Assembly (NCBI RefSeq): GCF_963662255.1
Contig: NC_085047.1
Span: forward strand, 91,942,259-92,006,258
DNA: 64,000 bases
Direction of reading: 5' to 3'
DNA from: Cinclus cinclus
Lineage: Eukaryota > Chordata > Aves > Passeriformes > Cinclidae
A program made the translations under genes and the position numbers. Positions within the stretch are counted from its first letter, which is position 1. The number at the start of each line of letters is the position of its first letter. This document shows positions 45,489 through 57,475 of the stretch, piece after piece. Below the pieces are notes generated by a model. The model worked only from the letters and a program-made list of their open reading frames with translations. It was not told where the DNA came from and made no database searches.

Positions 45489-48400
45489 CACCAAAAGCAC
45501 ACACTTCTCTGGAGATAATAAGGTGCTTATAGACCCTCTGGTGCTGAAGAAGAAGCTCGATAGGATGGCAACAGAGCAAGGAGCCTTTGCTGTTCTCAGC
45601 AGCCTGCTGCTATACGTCACCGAGCTCGCAGCCAGCGATTCCCAGATCAACAACAAGAGGATAAAATGGGCAGAAGGTAAAGAAAGCCAGGTGAGCTCTA
45701 ACCAACCATGTGCAGATCCAGTCAGGGTTCAGTATCCAACCAGATTTCAGCTCTTGCGGTCCAGGTTTCTAAACAGCAATCGCGAGCCGTACACCAAGAA
45801 GAGAAGAGAAGTTGGCAAACTGGTCATTAAAGAGAAGATGTGGCTGAGCAGGGCTGGTAACAAGCTGGACAGAAGCAGAGACAGGAAGGGAGATGGAAAA
45901 GCAGTGGAGGAGGATGGAGACACAGCATCCAGCGAGAGGCCACGGTGGAGTTGTGCAACTGGAAAAAACACAGTGAAGAACATCCTGAAGAAATTTTTAG
46001 CTGCTGAAGAAAAAGAAGCCAAGGAGAAGTCTCCCAGCTGGAAAAAGAAGGGCGCAAACAGCAGTTTGCCAAAAATAGTCAACAAGAATTCAGTTTTTTC
46101 AAAACTGAAGGAGCAGTTTGAACAAAGCACTCTCTGCTCAGCTGCAGAGGTGAAAGCATCGCTCTTGCGCAAAGGTGAGAGAAGGACTAAAAGCTTCCCC
46201 AGCAGAAGAACTATTCATAAGCCTGAGGTCAGAGTTCTGCGCATGGCAGCAATGACAGCCACAGGTATAAAGAGTCCAGAGTCACAAAATTTAGTGTGCT
46301 CCATGGTCCCAATGCCCAGACTCAGCATGGCTACCAAAATTAACCATCCTTGGAGCTGGTCGAAAAATAATGCCACAAAGGAGCCTTTTGGTCATAGCAC
46401 ACTACTGAAGGAAAAGGAGGGACCCATCCAAGACCACGCAGAGAACAAAATGCTGGCAAATGCAGCACAGGACAGGGAAGAAAAAGAAGGGCTACTGACG
46501 GCACCAGAGGCCATGTCAGATGCAAAGGACTGTGTTGAGGCTAAAATAGATTCCACAAAACAGGGACCCACCTTTCATCCTGTTCTAGATAACTCTCCAA
46601 CTATTCATAAAAACAGAGCTCTTGCAGACTGCATCCCCCCCTTACCTGAATGTGATCTAGATTGTGACAGGACTAACATGCCAGCTGGGCCTGACACATC
46701 TTCACTATTGGGAATTCCCAATGCTCTGCAATATGTTAAGGAAGGCAGCCCACCTTCTGACTCACCTGACTCTAGCACAGATGAAGGATCCCATGAACAA
46801 AGTGCTCAGGATACTAAACCAGGAGAGATTCCTGAAATATCTCTGTATGTATGCGGTTCAGATGAAGAAGACACAAAGCCAGAAAAGGATCCTTTCTTTG
46901 CAGGCCAAAACTGTTTTCCAGAGCAGAAAGTAGTGGAAAACATTCTGCCATTTTACTCTCCAAAATTTTCAGCATCTTGTGAAGTTGAGTCTTCAATGGA
47001 TGATCGACAGCTAACTGTCCTAATACCAGCTTCTGACACAAAAACACCAATAGAGGCACTGGATTTAAGAGGCAAATGTTCTAAGGAAGCCAAAAGAGAA
47101 GCAACATTCCACAGTGAAGACAAAACGTCTTCTACTTCTAGCAAATATTATAGTGATGTCCCAATTATAGAGGAAGAGGAGAGTAAAACACCCAACAGCC
47201 AAATGCAAAATGAATTAAACACCATGCAGCCTCAGCCTCCTCAAATTAATTTTAGCTCACAAAATAAATTCAATGTTTCCAGTGGGGACATGCCAGTTCC
47301 AGATGCAAATGAGAACAAACCTACACTGTCCTCAAATGAGACCCTGGAGCTAAAGCCTGGTGCTGCAGAAGAAGAGGACATGTCTTCTTTGGAAAAGACA
47401 CAAAACACTTTGCCAGGTGACCTTGTGAAGCACAGCTCCTTTATTTCAGAAGATTTTGGAAAGGACACATTATCTTCATCAAATGAAGTGATGAATCATT
47501 TAAACAATCAAGCCCTGCAAAAGAGTTCCCTAACTGACCTGGAGACCTGCCACAAGCCATCTGAATCCTTCATTGAGCATGTAGAGGACACTGCAGATGA
47601 GATGCCCTGGCCTGACTCTGAGGCATGGCAGTCACCCTTGCCAACCCCTCTACCAATATCAATGAGTGGGGTTGCTGGACAAAGCATCCATCACACTCTT
47701 GGAAATCCTCCAGCACTTCCACCTATTGATCTGGTGGGACAGGGAGCTGGTGCTGTGGAACATGAGCATGACAGCCATGGCTGTGAGAAGCATCCACACC
47801 CCTCTTCAGATGAATTGACAAATGGTGGGAATGACACAATGGGGGAAAAGAAAACTATGTGTGATTTTAAGAACCAAGCACTATTCCCAGATAATGCAAC
47901 AGAAAATGAAAACTCTGCAGACAAAGAGACAAATACATGCCAGAGACTTGAGAACTGTCTTTCACATTCAATCACAAAGCCAGGAAAACATGAAAATAAA
48001 ACCACATTAGCAGGAAATTCCATATTACCCTTGGAGGAGAGCCAGGCACCCATATTCGATGATACCAAAAAACAAGGCTGTGATATGCTAGAAGAGAACC
48101 CGATTCCTTCATCAACTGAATTGGTCTCAGACCAAAAGAAGGATGCAAAAATTAGAAATAAAATATCTGAACACACGGGGGATAAGCTCTTCTCCTCAGA
48201 TCATGACATAAAGCATGAAAGTGATAGGATGGAAATGGAGGAGAAAGAAGACAGAAATGTCTTGCATAAATTTGAGCAGGAACAAGTATTCACACCAAAT
48301 GATACTGTGGACCATGACAACAACTCTTCAAAGGCAAATGATGCTTATAATGCTCAAACATCCCCATTACCTTCATCAGAGCATGATACCAACATTCAAG

Positions 48401-50118
48401 GAATGAAAAAAACTGAGTTAAAACCGAGTTTGGAGCATCTAGCATCTCCAAGAGATTTTGTGAAACACAAACACGATGAGACAGGAGATGAAAACATCTA
48501 TTGCAATAATAGGGAAAACTACCTGGACTCATCAGATGAGCCAATGGAACATGCAAATGACAGCGAAAGGCTAGAAAACATTGAGTCAGACTTCAACAAT
48601 TATTCAGTGCCACCAAGAAATACAGCAAGGCAGGACAATAAGACCACTGATGAGGACAACGCTGCTCCAGAGACACAGAAACAGATGTCACCAGGTGACC
48701 TTGTAAAGCCTGAAACTAAGCCAGACAGAAAAGAGGTTAAACATACCTCTGAGAAGTTCCAGTCACATTCTTCAAACCAAGTGCCAAATTGTCAAGACAG
48801 AATTTCTTCAGGAGAGAGGAAGCAAAAGACACCAGCAGCAGAAGACACTGGATCACCTGAAACAGAGGTAGTAAAAGAGGATATTGAGCAGCAGTTTTCT
48901 GGGAAGCACCAGCTACCTCCATCAAGAAAATCAGAAAAGCATGAGGAAAATCTTCCAGGAGACAAACAACAAATGAGATTTGAGAATTTTTCAACACCTG
49001 ATACAAATACTACAAAAGAGAAAGATGAACTTCCAAGCTCCAGGAAGTGTCCATCAGTACCACCAGAAACATTGGTTAAGCCTCAAGAAAAAATTACTCC
49101 AGAACAAAAGCAAAAAACATCAGATTCTTCAGGTTTTAAGGAGCCTGGTACTAATTCTGTAAAAGAAAAGGATGGAGATCCAAATTCTGAGAAGCTGCCT
49201 TCTTCAAATGAAGTGCTGAAGCCTCAAGAAAAAAGCACTTCAGGACAGAGGAAGCAAAAGACATCAACAGGAGGGGACACCACGTCACCTGAAGAAAAGG
49301 CTGTAAAAGAGGAAGATAAATACCGAGGTTCTGGGAACCATCTGTTACCTCCTTCAAATAAATTATTGAAGCCTGAGAAAAATATTGCAGAAGGAGAAAA
49401 ACCACAAACTGTATCTGAAAGTTTTACAAAGCCTGATGCAAATGCAAATAAAAGAAGAGATCCAGCTTGTGGGATGTGCCAATCCCCATACCCAAATTTG
49501 CCCATGAAATCTCAAGAAAATAATGCCGCAGACAAAAAGGAGCATTTGCCACCACCACATGATGAAAAACAAACTTATAAACCTGGTAGTCCAGAAAAAA
49601 AGAGTGAACCTGAAAGAAGAGAGAAATACCAGACAGGCTTTTCAGCTCAGTCAGAGAGGCACAGCAATGATGGCTCAGGAGAGGAGGGCCCTGTGGGTGA
49701 TTTCAGAAGCTATAAAGTTCCATCATCAAGCAATGGCATAAACTATAAAAGCAATGCTCTCCCAAAAGAGACCAGTTTGTCTAACAGAGAGAAATCCTCC
49801 AAATCATCCTCATCATTACATGTTGCATCAAAAGATGAGGTAAATCCTGCTGGAAAAAGAGAAAAGCAGCCTGGATTTAAGAAGTACAAAGCACTCTCGT
49901 CAAAGACTTTGGCGAGGCATGAGAAAGATCTTGGTGAAAGGGAGGGGAGCAGGCAGGCAGCTGGCAAAACAAGTGATAAAAAAGCAGAGCTGGAGGACTG
50001 CTCTAAAACAACACCATTCTCAAAATACACAGTGGAAAGCTACAGTGAAGGATCCTTAGATTCAGCTTTCAAACCATTGATCATTAGAGTAACTGACACA
50101 TTTAAACATCACAGCTAA
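45489..50118 (+). CDS. ADPRHL1: ADPRHL1 large alternative terminal exon (C-terminal extension of long isoform)
   Basis: This uninterrupted 4630-nt coding stretch follows the acceptor ttttcttttgcacag|C. Exon 7 cut at 39526 leaves AA; joined to C it gives AAC and stays in frame to TAA at 50116-50118, for 1896 residues in total. It has no ATG near its start (first in-frame Met is residue 380), so it must be spliced to something. Residues 355-470 look ordered: LVLKKKLDRMATEQGAFAVL with SSLLLYVTELAA, then FQLLRSRFLNSNREPYTKKR and REVGKLVIKEK; a basic helical NTVKNILKKFLAAEEKEAKE follows. The rest is Ser/Pro/Glu/Lys-rich and predicted disordered, with about 24-26-residue degenerate repeats (about 993-1730). 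A less disordered end (SAFKPLIIRVTDTFKHHS) closes it. A long isoform with such an exon fits what I recall for vertebrate ADPRHL1, but I could not compare sequences. Confidence 0.85.
47404..49623 (+). repeat. Coding array of degenerate ~24-26-residue repeats in ADPRHL1 exon 8
   Basis: Reading the translation in register shows a recurring pattern close to PSSxxLVKPxEKxxxxxKQK, alternating with TSPExxxVKEEDxxxSGxH. Examples are LPGDLVKHSSF, SPGDLVKPETK, PPETLVKPQEKITPEQKQK, PSSNEVLKPQEKSTSGQRKQ and PPSNKLLKPEKNIAEGEK. Clearest copies lie at 48690-49450. At DNA level 48811-48880 and 49243-49312 match ungapped at 55 of 70 bases by my count, so recent copies arose by duplication. Spacing of this pair is 432 nt (144 codons). 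Earlier copies are weaker. Confidence 0.7.
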
Positions 50119-50203
50119 AAATTATGGCTACAGCTTAGGCAAGAACTTGCAACAGATCATGCTACTGATTCATTTTATCTTTCTTTTCTCCTTTTTTCTC
50201 CAG

Positions 50204-50287
50204 GGCATTATATTATCATTCTTTAATCACAAGGACATTGATGTGCATCTATCAGAGCTAGGGGTTTTTTTCTTTCTTAAACATTAG
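50204..50287 (+). CDS. Possible alternative ADPRHL1 exon 9
   Basis: A long pyrimidine tract ending ctccttttttctccag|GGC makes a strong acceptor 85 nt after the large-exon stop. Inside that exon, GAAAGCCAG|gtgagc (after 45690, phase 0) is a good donor. Joining them gives residue 421 (Gln) followed by GIILSFFNHKDIDVHLSELG and VFFFLKH, then TAG, a 448-residue protein. No family match is known to me, so this rests on splice-site quality and phase only. Confidence 0.35.
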   Translation, partial: GIILSFFNHKDIDVHLSELGVFFFLKH

Positions 50288-50300
50288 CCTGAAGACATGA

Positions 50301-50364
50301 ATTAAATTAATCACTGCAAGTGAATTAGCTAATCACTGAATTAATCATCAGTTTATAAATTAAA
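50301..50364 (+). terminator. Candidate polyadenylation signals of the long ADPRHL1 transcript
   Basis: ATTAAA occurs at 50301-50306 and 50359-50364, 183 and 241 nt after the long-form stop. The nearest canonical AATAAA found further on is at 51989-51994, just before the CR1 copy. Which is used is unknown. Confidence 0.35.
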
Positions 50365-52030
50365 TATGAGAAGGGCTTTGAGATCATCGTGAATTCAGCC
50401 CTGCTTGAAATTCTCCTTGCTAACTAATGGGCTTTGTTTGTAACAAAGACAACTGTTCAGGCTGAACTCTATTTGTATTTATTGTTCTAATGAAACTCTG
50501 CTAGTACTTCTTCCAGGAATAGTGGTAGGCAGTGTGCTTTAATTATGTCAAAAAGCACTTGTTCTAAGCTCTGCCTTTTCACAGATTAGCAGGAACTGTT
50601 GATCTATTGCTGCACTGAGTGACACTGTTAGCAGAAGTAGTGAGGGAAGGAGGGGAATGCTTCATTTATCTGCATAAAAATCCTCAAAGAACATTGGTGC
50701 TACAGGGGGATTTATTGCAAATGCAAATGGTCAGCTTCATTAATATTAATATTGGAAAAATTGTGATTTAACTTCCTCTGAAGCTATTTGCACTTTGGCC
50801 ATACACACTGTATGCATTATTGTAGTAAAGGTACACTATTTCAAGGGGTTCTTAATTGCTGCAAATGAATATGGAACAAGTGTAAGAGCTCAAAAAAGCT
50901 CCATGCTGAAAGGCCATGAGGACAAGGTAAGCCAGAGGCACTCAACACTTTGACATAGCAATTCAAATTTTCCTGGGACATCTGTCCCACTCCAAATGCT
51001 GGGGCACACAGTCATGAGACAGGTGGCTCAGCTCACATTTAAAGTCTTAGGAAGTTTTTATTTTACAGTACAATGTGAAAAAGAGCAGTAAAAAGCGGCC
51101 GTGTGACTGAATGCTATAAACGGGGCATGAGTTTTTGTGTTTTCAATAACACCTTCTGCAAAAGGTTGGTGTGTGATGAACATTGTTTTGGAGAAGTGAG
51201 GGCAGGTTTGCTGCCTGGGGTGCCTTAGTAAAGCTGTGACAGACAGAATGTCTCACAGCACCAACTCTCCCATACATGAGTTTAGCTTAGCATTGTGACT
51301 GCACATTCACATTAAAACTTACTGTGGAGGAACCCTAAAGGCATATCCTAAGGACTCAGCTTCAGCAGGAGACAGGGTTCATACAAACAAGGCCCTGCTT
51401 CCCTGCAGCAGTGAATTCCTTTCCATTTTTATGATGCTCTCCGTGACCACACTCCACAGGCGAGGGCTCGCTGTTCCTAAAGCCCAGGTTGGCAGAATGC
51501 CCCCAAACACTGCCTTCGAAAGACTGAGGACAAGAACAGGCTGGCAGCAAGCTGAGATCAAACCCATTTGCCAGCACAATGCACACAAGTCACATATGTG
51601 ACAACTGGGCTGGCCCAGTTGGGGACATTGCTGTGAGGAAGTGGGAATGTGAACATTGTGTCTCCTGGCCACTGAAGAGGCTTAAACTTCGACTTCTATT
51701 TTCTTCCCAACCTGCCAAGAGTTAGGCTTTTGGCATGTAGAGGGTCACAAAACGAAAATTTTATTTGTATATTACACCAGTCCTCAAAAACTAAAATAGA
51801 TTGTATTGGAGATACAGCACTGCCCTCATACACAGGGGCTTACTTGGCCACCAAACTTTTATAAGCTGGCAACCATAAAAGCTGCTTTGTACTAAACCAA
51901 AACCATAATTTACTTTTTGTTGTCCATGATTTCATTTCACATTTGAGAAAAAGCCTTACAGCATAGAGAATTTGCGCCAGACTTGAATAATAAATTCACA
52001 ATTAGCTGTCTTCTTCTGCCTGCACAGGAA
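50365..52030. other. Non-coding DNA downstream of the long ADPRHL1 exon
   Basis: No exon recognised. It may be partly 3' UTR if the AATAAA at 51989 is the polyadenylation signal. Otherwise nothing stands out. Confidence 0.5.
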
Positions 52031-53150
52031 AATCACAGAATCATAGAATTGTTGTGGTTGAGAAAGATTTTTAAGACTATTGTGTCCACCCATTACCCAG
52101 CACTACCAGGTCCTCCACTAAACCATGTCCCTATCACATCCACATATTTTTTGAACACTTCCAGGGATGGTGGCTCCACCATTTCCCTGGACAGCCTGTG
52201 CCAGTGCCTGACACTCATTTTGGTGAAGAAAGTTTTCCTAATATCCAATCTAAATCTTCTCCAGCACAACTTGAGATCATCTTCTCTTGTGTACTGCTTG
52301 TTACTTGGGAGAAGACACCGACACAAACCTCACTACAACCTCCTTTCAAGTAGTGGTAGAGAGTGATGAGGTTCCTCCTTGGCTAAACACCCTCAGCTGG
52401 TCCTCATCAGACTTGTGCTCCAGACCCTTCATCAGCTCCATTTCTGGACACTCTCCAGCCCCACAATGTCTTTCCTGTAGCAAGAAGCCCAGAACTGAAC
52501 ACAGGATTTGAGGAGTGACCTCACCAGTGCTGAGTACAGGAGGACAATCACTGCCCTGGTCCTGCTGGCCACACTATTGCTGATACAGGCCAGGCTGCCA
52601 TTGGTCTTCTTTGCCCCTGGGCACTGCTGGCTCATGTTCATCTTCCAGGCAGCTTTCCAGCCTCTCTGCCCTGTAGCACTGCCTGGGGTTGTTGTGACCC
52701 AAAGGCAGGACCTGACACTTGGCCTTGTTGAACCTCACACCACTGATCTCAGCCCATCAATCCAGCCGGTCCAGACCCCTCTGCAGAGCCTTCCTGCCCT
52801 CCAGCAGATCAGCACTCCTGCCCAGCTTGGTGGCACCCATGAACAGACTGACAGCAGGTTCAACCCCCTCATCCAGATCATTGGTAAGGACTGAACCCAG
52901 TATGGATCCCTGGGGAACACCACAGGTCACCAGACATCAGATGGATGCAGCTCCATTCACCCTTACCCTCTGGGTCTGGCCATCCATCTGTTTTTTTACC
53001 CAGCAAACAGTTCATCCATCCTAGCCACAAGCAGCCAATTCCTCCAGGTCAATGCTGTGGAAAAGTGTAAAAGGCTTTATTAAGGCCTAGTCAGACAACA
53101 TACTCAGCCTTTCCCTTATCCACTAAACAGGTCACCTTCTCATTGGGGGA
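52031..53150 (-). mobile_element. CR1 LINE retrotransposon copy, antisense, 5'-truncated
   Basis: Read on the minus strand, this begins within the reverse-transcriptase region and ends at 52031 with the CR1 tail (tgattctgtgatt type). Recognisable degraded pieces, in minus-strand order, are the sense of a KAFDTV-like segment near 53060-53100, the stretch around GSILG (about 52920), and a YADDTKLG-like stretch that here has lost the catalytic Asp pair (gtgccaccaagctgggcagg, around 52830). The C-terminal piece RFRLDIRKTFFTKMSVRHWH with LEVFKKYVDV (52160-52260) precedes the 3' UTR. Stops and frameshifts interrupt the frame, so it is inactive. Confidence 0.85.
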
Positions 53151-56100
53151 GTTTTAATTAACCTTATTAGAATGTAATTATTCTAATTAGAAGCCATCTC
53201 AATTATACCTTTGGTAACCTTTTAAAAGAAACCAGGGGGGACATTGCCCCTTATTTGCACCTGGAAATATTATTATTCTGCAACAAATTGAAGGAGTTCT
53301 CGTCTCTGCCAGAAAGTTAGACAAATATTAAGCAGGTGCTTCCCAGCAGACCTTGTCCTTGGGCACCAGGAGGCCCTGAAGTTTTTCAGGTTACACCTGC
53401 CTTGTGTGCTTTTCTCAACAGAGTTGCAACATTAGCAGACTAAGATGCAGCATCCTGTGTTCAGGGTAAGAAAGGCAGAGTCATCTCGTGGGGATCAACT
53501 TCTAGGTTGTTGTATGCCTTAATCTCAGCTTAATCCAAGTCAAAAGACCCTCCCCAAAGGACACTTAAAACCTGACATAGATTTGCATGAAATGCATCCT
53601 TATGGGCAAAGCCTCATTTATGGAGAACTTCATTCTGGGAGTTAGCACACTTAATCCTTCAGGAAAGGAGAGAACAAGGCCATAAAAATTCCAGTGATGA
53701 CGGAGCAGTAGAATACTGGTGTGCCCTGCAGTAAACAAGTCATTCCAGACCACGTGGGCAGGAAATTTAGCACTGATGATAAGCACAGAAATGCCAGAAA
53801 TTAGTATTTCAAAAAAGAAAAAGAGTTTGAGGTGTGATATATTCATCTATGAAAATGGTGCCAGGTGTGTAAATGGCCAGGTTTGAACTCTGATGACATC
53901 CTTTCTGACACAAGAGAAAACAGTTTCATTCCCTGTGTCCAGTAGTCCTTCAGAAATTTTTTAGCCCCAGAAGGAGAGGCCTTTTGCCCCTGCTGTTCTT
54001 TAGGCACATCTCCCACTCCATCATAGGACAGGCAGTGAGCGAAGCCCTCCCAGCTGCTGTTTCAATTTGTCTGACCTAATAACAGATACTTTTCAGGCAT
54101 CTGCCAGCACACCTCTTTGCTTTTGTAGTTCTGGACAATGGGTGTAATTCTGTGCAGTTCTGTTCCGTTTCCACACTACAGACCTCTATTTTATTAATAT
54201 GCAGTTCTCAAGGCAAGTATCTCTCAAGGTCACCAGAGAAATTAGATCCTTAGTCTACAGTGAATGTAGCAAGAATTTTTTTAGAAATTATTTCTTAAAG
54301 CCCTGGCTTAGCTATAGACATAGATACACAACAACAACCAGGCCAGGAACATGGAATATAAAAAAACAAAAAAACCCAAAGCCTGACAGACAAGGTTTTT
54401 CAAGGTTCCCCCTCTATGTTGGCATATTTTGAAATTCCATATCTCATGGAAAGAGATTTTTAAAGGAGACTGGGCAAAATTATTGACAGTGTTATTGCCT
54501 CAAGCATAGTCCATTACTTTGGGGACTCCAAAGTAAACCCTTCCAGAAGTTTTTGAAACCCTGAATAAAAGAGGTGTTTTAAGGGGAGTCCAGACTCTGA
54601 GCTGGAGCTGGGGCACCTGAAGAGTCCCATCTGCAGAAGCAGGTCTGAGAGGGCTCAGTAGTTAGTGGTACATAGAGATTGAGGCAACAGAGAAGCCAGT
54701 CCAGTACCAGTCATCTGTAAAGTCCTTTTCATGTCCTCTCTAATTAGGCCTTAGTTAAATTTGCCCTAGCTCTTCTTCTGGGCAGGTCACCTGCCAGATG
54801 AGCTTCATGATACAGAAATATCAAAAGGATTGGTTTGGGGTGATTTGGATAGTCAAGTTTGAATATGGCACATCAGTGTGATAGTACTTCATAGTGTTGG
54901 ACAAGAGTCCAGCATCTCCAGCAGCCCCACTCATCCTCCCACATTTCCGACTGAAGGACAAACCTCTGCCTTTGGGGCCCTCTCCAGGTCCCCAAACTCA
55001 GAACAAGTTCAACTGCCCTCTGGATGTGCCACTCTGCCCCTCCATCACCTGCAGCAATGCAGTCCTTGATTACGGTGCTTGGGGCTGACTGGGACAAACC
55101 CAGGCCTCAGAATCCTGGGTTTGCAAAGAGACCATCACTTTCTCCAAAAGTTTCATGAAGTGAAAGTAATACCTATGTTTTTGGGACTTCAAGTGCTAGG
55201 AGAGCTCAGAGTGCCATAGGAGAGCTCCCTCTCCCCCCAGTTCAGAAAGGGCTACTCAGCCATGCTGGGTGAGTATTGTCTCTATAACAAAGAGCTCCCC
55301 ACTGATTTTTTTTTTATTTTTCAAATTTAAAAAGGGCACAAAAAGCATAGTTATTCCCAGCAAAAGAAGCCCAAACTCTGTTAAGGTTTTCCCTCTGGAA
55401 GAACTGAGGCCAGTACTGTATCATGAGACACAACCAGTCCACTGCAGTGTCAGGAAATGTGTCACTGCTTTTACCCAGACATTGAAACCAGGAAGAAATA
55501 CTTGTCCTGGTCGTGCTGTCTGATTCCGAATTGTTCAAATGAAATGAAAAAATACTAATGAGTGCGCACTTTTGGGTATGAACAATATAACTTAGTAAGT
55601 GGTCTGCATCTTCTTCAGCTGGATAACCTTTAACCTATCACACATGACAAAAAAGATAGAGACCAAGCCCTTAAGTTGTACCACTTGACTCATATTTCCC
55701 CCTTTGTACTGTTTTGGATGCCAATGGAGCTGATAAAAGAAGAAAGCTCTTTAACAGAAAAGACCTCTAATCCCAGCACAGAGGATTATTCAACATCTCT
55801 CCCATGCACAAGATGCTGCAGATGAAATCTGGGACTCTGACAGTAGAAATGCCCCACCTAACGGTTGAATTTGTAAAGCAGGATGTAGGCAAGCAGTGGT
55901 GAAAGCTGAGGAAAACTAGTGCCAAGAATAGCAGGAAAATTTAGGGAAATGTTTCTTCTCTTATTCCTGTGCCACTATGGACACTATCCAAAAAAAGTTT
56001 GTCTGGTTGATTGGAGAAACCTGACAAGTAATAGCTGGGATCCTTATGGATTATTGGGGCAAGGGGTTTCTCTGGAACACTAAAGTAAATCTCTGTTACC

Positions 56101-57435
56101 TGAGAAATGAGCACAGGGATATGTATTATCAGCAAAAAAGTTTTATTATTGCACTCACATGTGGTCTCATTAGGTCCTGTAGCTTTATTTCTCCTTTTCA
56201 TTTCCATAAACATCTTTAAAAAAAGGATTGAAATGTTTTTCATTCCTTGATGAGAATTTAGGAAAAATAGGGGGAAAAAAAGCTTGCTAGGTATCTACTT
56301 TCCTGCCAGCTAAAATACTTTTTGTATAATGAATACCCAAAGAATCAGCAGGTCAGTATTTTACCTCTTATGACCCGAAAGACCTGAAACAGTTCAGGGA
56401 GTTGCTACATACCTCCTGTTACTGCACTTAGTAGTAGCCTCAGTGTGCCCTCAGTTGAACTGAAGAACAACTGTGTAAGATGGTGGGATTTTTATTTGGC
56501 AAACAAGCATTACAGCAGGCTTTCAATGGTGCTTGTCATGCAACAGCAGAAATGTACTGCCAGAGGGAAAAATCACTGGAAATAAAGCTGTAAAAATCTA
56601 TAATGCACCAAACTAGTTATCCTCAAAAAGCCACCAAATAGCTGTCATGAGCTGTCTTTTGAAAAATTGATAGTGACCCCAAATATCCAAAAAGGGGCAT
56701 CTTATCATAGATCTGATTTGGAGGGAAAGTGCTCAGCATTTGCTCTCTGAAAATCAAGATTATTTCATAAGACGCCTCATGTAAGGCAACCAAAGCCCCT
56801 TCTAAATAAAGTTCCCCAAATTCCAGAATTACAGGAGAGTTTCATGGGCACCTACTTGCCCCTGCACCTACAAAAGTAAACATGTGAGCAAAAGAATTGG
56901 TGTGCAGGGACTGCCAGCTCCCTGCAGTCCTGTAGGTGAAGGCAGCCAGTGCTTTGTTTTACCACAAAGAATTTCAACTGATTTGATCTGCACAACACCA
57001 TTCGCAGCAGTTGCTGCTTGAGAAGCAGTATAAATACTAGGTGAGTCCTTCCCATTACTGTACTTCCCAAGACTTCTGAAAGAAATCAAAAAAAGGAGCC
57101 TTTTGGACACTCGAGCCAGCCCATCCTTCTTGACAAACAACTGCGGAGTCAAATTACACCATCAGAGCGAAATCCTTCTGCCTCCTGGTATTCTTACTAA
57201 TACCATGGACTATCAAAAGGCAGCTCTGAATTGCTAACCCAGTTACTGAGATCTTTCATTCTTCTCAGGAATGGGAACAGTGCAGGCAGCAGTGATCCAA
57301 ACACCCAAATAAGGTCCCATCAAATGTGTCTCTGTAACTCTGTCTCCAAGCTCCAGGACACTTATTGCAGAAGACCAGAAATCCCCAAAAGACATCTTCT
57401 TTATTAACTCATTTAAATTACACACATCATGTGAC

Positions 57436-57475
57436 AAGAAAGTCCGTACCATTGTAAGAAGGTCTGTACCATTGT
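57436..57475. repeat. Tandem 20-bp duplication
   Basis: aagaaagtccgtaccattgt (57436-57455) is followed at once by aagaaggtctgtaccattgt (57456-57475), two mismatches. Confidence 0.9.

Noticed and set aside
45747..49405. Several minus-strand frames of 80-160 codons inside the large ADPRHL1 exon
   Set aside because: Shadows of the plus-strand frame; all show the complementary composition and no domain.
52093..53024. Frames of 60-130 codons on both strands near 52-53 kb taken as host genes
   Set aside because: They fall inside the degraded CR1 copy; the recognisable protein pieces are CR1 reverse-transcriptase remnants.
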